A DNA stretch of 8,283 bases, taken from the NCBI GenBank assembly GCA_007130025.1, contig SLTF01000231.1:1-8283 (forward strand), in the 5' to 3' direction. The DNA is from Spirochaetales bacterium. GTDB lineage: Bacteria > Spirochaetota > Spirochaetia > DSM-27196 > PWMO01. The position numbers and the translations under genes are program-made. This document shows, one piece after another, positions 6,297 through 8,283 of the stretch (position 1 is the stretch's first letter; each line of letters opens with the position of its first letter). The notes beneath the pieces are model-generated. The model worked only from the letters and a program-made list of their open reading frames with translations, was not told where the DNA came from and did no database searches.

Positions 6297-7667
6297 GTGG
6301 GAATGTTTGACAAATACGCCGCAGTGGTCGACCGGATCGAGCCGATCAAACAGATCGGTCGCATCCGTCGGGTACAGGGACTGCTCATCGAGAGCGACGG
6401 CCCACCGGTATTTGTGGGCGAACTCTGCCAGATCGTCATGCCGCGTGGCGGCGCGACCGTATGGTCGGAGGTGGTTGGTGTGGAGGGCTCGCTGGTCCAT
6501 CTGATGCCGTACGCGGAAGTGGACGGCATCGAGGTGGGCTGCTCCGTGGTGGGAACCGGCGAGACGCTTCAGGTTCCGGTCTCCGACAAGCTCCTCGGTC
6601 GGGTGATCGACGGACGCGGGCGGCCGATCGACGGTGGCGGCGACATCGGCTCTGCCGAGCTCTATCCCGCCGTGGGCGCCCCCCCCGACGTGCTTGACCG
6701 TGATCCCATCCATCAACAGATCGTAACCGGCGTGCGCGCCATTGACGGTCTCATCCCGGTGGGGAAGGGGCAGCGGCTGGGAATTTTCTCCGGTAGCGGT
6801 GTGGGGAAATCCACCCTGCTCGGCATGATCGCCCGCAACACTTCCGCCGACGTGAACGTCATCGCGCTGATTGGTGAGCGCGGGCGCGAAGTGCGGGAAT
6901 TCATTGAAAACGATCTGGGGCCCGAGGGGCTCGCCCGTTCGGTTGTGGTGGTTTCCACGTCCAATACACCACCGCTTGCCCGGCTTCGCGGTGCCTACGT
7001 GGCAACCGCCATCGCCGAGTATTTCCGCGACCAGGGCCAGGATGTCATGCTGCTCTTTGACTCGGTCACCCGTTTCGCCCGCGCCCAGCGGGAAATCGGT
7101 CTGGCGACCGGAGAGCCTCCGGCAACGCGTGGGTATACGCCGTCGGTATTCTCGCTGCTTCCCAAACTGCTGGAACGATGTGGCACTTCGGATCGAGGCA
7201 CGATTACCGGCTTTTACAGCATCCTGGTTGAGGGCGACGATATGGACGAACCCATCTCCGACGCGGTGCGAGGAATTCTCGATGGGCACCTTGTGTTGAC
7301 GCGCAAGCTGGCGCAGCGGTATCACTACCCGGCGATTGACGTTCTCTCCTCGGTCTCTCGTCTCGCCAACCGTGTTTCGCAACCAAAGGTTCGCCAGGCG
7401 GCAGGCTATCTTCGCCGATTGATGGCGACGTACACCGATAGTGAAGACCTCATCAACGTGGGCGCATACCAGCGCGGTACCAACCGCGAGATCGACGAGG
7501 CAATCGAAAAGATGCCGCAGATCAACGGATTTCTCCGTCAGGACGTCGATGAAAAGGCTCCCCTCGAAACAACCGAAAGCGGAATCATGGGAATCGCCGG
7601 CATGGGAACTGCCGGTACCGGAACCGGTGAAGCCGAGGCAATGGTGGAAACGGAGGCGATTGAGTGA
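6297..7667 (+). CDS. fliI: FliI, flagellar type III export ATPase
   Basis: FliI is a hexameric F1-beta-like ATPase at the cytoplasmic base of the export gate that helps unload and unfold exported subunits. Walker A is GSGVGKST (residues 166-173, K171), the catalytic glutamate is in GERGREVREF (E194), and Walker B is DVMLLFD (249-255, D255). The family segments DSVTRFARAQREIGLATGEPP and GYTPSVFSLLPKLLERCG, each a little varied, follow, then GSITGFYSVLVEGDD-like GTITGFYSILVEGDDMDEPI. The length of 456 residues is normal, but the last 25-30 form a low-complexity tail with MGIAG-MGTAG repeats. GTG at 6297 and ATG at 6303 (two codons later) are both usable: GGAGG (6287-6291) is 5 or 11 nt away, and the choice changes only two residues. 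A C8 run (6679-6686) codes for Ala-Pro-Pro at 128-130. The stop overlaps the fliJ start by 4 nt. Confidence 0.97.
   Translation: MGMFDKYAAVVDRIEPIKQIGRIRRVQGLLIESDGPPVFVGELCQIVMPRGGATVWSEVVGVEGSLVHLMPYAEVDGIEVGCSVVGTGETLQVPVSDKLLGRVIDGRGRPIDGGGDIGSAELYPAVGAPPDVLDRDPIHQQIVTGVRAIDGLIPVGKGQRLGIFSGSGVGKSTLLGMIARNTSADVNVIALIGERGREVREFIENDLGPEGLARSVVVVSTSNTPPLARLRGAYVATAIAEYFRDQGQDVMLLFDSVTRFARAQREIGLATGEPPATRGYTPSVFSLLPKLLERCGTSDRGTITGFYSILVEGDDMDEPISDAVRGILDGHLVLTRKLAQRYHYPAIDVLSSVSRLANRVSQPKVRQAAGYLRRLMATYTDSEDLINVGAYQRGTNREIDEAIEKMPQINGFLRQDVDEKAPLETTESGIMGIAGMGTAGTGTGEAEAMVETEAIE
7587..7631 (+). repeat. Short tandem repeat coding the FliI tail
   Basis: Two 15-nt units (7587-7601 and 7602-7616) agree at 12 of 15 positions and code for MGIAG and MGTAG. 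A decayed third unit (7617-7631, TGTGE) follows. The same stretch holds the 10-nt palindrome CCGGTACCGG (7612-7621). It also holds a possible RNA hairpin, GCCGGT (7611-7616) with ACCGGT (7623-7628), about 36 nt before the fliJ start. Confidence 0.55.
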
Positions 7668-8164
7668 AGCGGTTTGTGTTCTCTCTGAATGCGGTGCTCC
7701 GTCTGCGCGAGCACCGAGAGTGGGAACAGGAGCTTGAGCTGGGCAGGACCACCTCGCGCGTGGCGACAATCCAGAACGAGATCGCGTCGCTCACTACCGA
7801 GTATCAGAATACGGTTTCTCTGGCCGCCGGAGCTCGGGCGGTTGATCTGGAATACCGAATCTGGCAGACCGCCTACCTCTCGCTGCTGGATCAGCGTCGC
7901 GCGGAGTGTCGTCGCAACCTGGAGATTGCCGAAGAAGCGCGGCTGACGGCCCAGGAACGCTATCTCGAGGCGATGAAAGAGCGAAAGGTGCTCACACAGC
8001 TTCGTGAGCGCCAGGAGACCGCCTATCGGCGCGAGCAGACACTCCACGACGAAAAACTGATTGATGATTCCAACAACGCACGCAGTGCCCGCGTCCGCGG
8101 TCGTGCGGTACGATCGGGCCACGCCGTGGTGGCCCCGGAGGGAACCAAGAATGGCTCGGTATAG
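7664..8164 (+). CDS. fliJ: FliJ, flagellar export chaperone / ATPase central stalk
   Basis: FliJ is a small coiled-coil protein that sits in the centre of the FliI ring, contacts FlhA and recycles export chaperones. The 166-residue product starts MKRFVFSLNAVLRLREH, the usual FliJ opening, and is almost entirely helical and charged. The characteristic late segment ERKVLTQLRERQ...AYRREQ is at about 106-125, followed by a basic, probably unstructured tail from about 138. It is slightly longer than most homologues because of this tail. The GTG start lies in the GTGA overlap with the fliI stop (7664-7667), and GGAGG (7652-7656) precedes it by 7 nt, so translation is probably coupled to fliI. Its 3' end overlaps the next gene by 14 nt. 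Identification rests on the opening motif, the coiled-coil character and the position after fliI. Confidence 0.93.
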   Translation: MKRFVFSLNAVLRLREHREWEQELELGRTTSRVATIQNEIASLTTEYQNTVSLAAGARAVDLEYRIWQTAYLSLLDQRRAECRRNLEIAEEARLTAQERYLEAMKERKVLTQLRERQETAYRREQTLHDEKLIDDSNNARSARVRGRAVRSGHAVVAPEGTKNGSV

Positions 8165-8283
8165 CAGGGTGGGTGCCTTCCCGCGAATTTTTGTCTTGTT
8201 GTTGCTGGTTCTGGTTCTGGCGGTAGGGGGGCTTCTCTGGTTCAACTACCTGGGGCTGGTGGACGCGCGGGGACTGGTTGCTC
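8151..8283 (+). CDS. flbB: FlbB, spirochaete periplasmic flagellar collar protein, 3'-truncated by the window
   Basis: FlbB is known in Borrelia as a base protein of the spirochaete-specific collar around the motor, needed for correct flagellar orientation and stator placement. Only 44 codons are present. After a short basic head (MARYSRVGAFPR) there is one strong membrane segment at about residues 13-31 (IFVLLLLVLVLAVGGLLWF), then NYLGLVDARGLVA, where the periplasmic part begins. The ATG overlaps the end of fliJ by 14 nt in another frame and has GGAGG (8137-8141) 9 nt upstream, a good spacing. The assignment rests on the N-terminal pattern, including WFxYLGLVDA, and on the position directly after fliJ, as in Borrelia and Treponema. 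In Bacillus the same place is held by the MotE/YlxF-type gene, a possible distant relative. The rest of the gene lies beyond the window, so the C-terminal domain cannot be checked. Confidence 0.85.
   Translation, partial: MARYSRVGAFPRIFVLLLLVLVLAVGGLLWFNYLGLVDARGLVA

Noticed and set aside
6021..7769. A 582-codon open frame on the - strand opposite fliH/fliI/fliJ
   Set aside because: Its codons are in exact register with fliI codons, so it stays open because the GC-rich sense gene avoids TTA, CTA and TCA. The product is His/Arg-rich without recognisable domains, while the + strand is clearly fliI.

Overview
The window is a GC-rich stretch of a spirochaete genome carrying the front part of the large motility (flgB) operon. 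All genes lie on the + strand, packed head to tail. The order is hslU - flgB - flgC - fliE - fliF - fliG - fliH - fliI - fliJ - flbB. Having hslU directly ahead of flgB and flbB directly after fliJ is the arrangement known from Borrelia and Treponema, and flbB is a spirochaete flagellar gene. The GC-rich codon use points away from those low-GC or host-restricted genera and towards a free-living Spirochaeta-like lineage. I cannot name genus or species from the sequence.

Layout: 1-1167 is the 3' part of hslU (ATPase of the HslUV protease; its start and Walker A lie before the window). After a 58-nt gap with an imperfect hairpin come the proximal rod genes flgB and flgC and the MS-ring/rod junction gene fliE. 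An 83-nt gap, the longest in the window, holds two small dyads and an eight-codon open frame. It is followed by fliF (MS-ring), fliG (rotor/switch), fliH and fliI (export stator and ATPase), fliJ (export chaperone/stalk) and the first 44 codons of flbB (periplasmic collar). From fliF onward, gaps are 3-24 nt or the genes overlap (fliI/fliJ by 4 nt, fliJ/flbB by 14 nt), which indicates one transcript with coupled translation. No convincing promoter or intrinsic terminator is visible, and no stretch over 300 nt lacks a gene.

Working together, FliF and FliG form the base and rotor of the motor. FliH, FliI and FliJ feed unfolded subunits to the type III export gate. FliE, FlgB and FlgC are among the first subunits exported, building the rod inside the periplasm. 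FlbB organises the spirochaete-specific collar around the motor of the periplasmic flagella.

The gene content is ordinary and I found no undescribed system. The points worth a second look are smaller: the structured gap before fliF, a hairpin between hslU and flgB, a 37-nt near-identical repeat shared by flgB and flgC, homopolymer tracts in hslU, flgC and fliI, and lineage-specific low-complexity segments in HslU, FliG and FliI.
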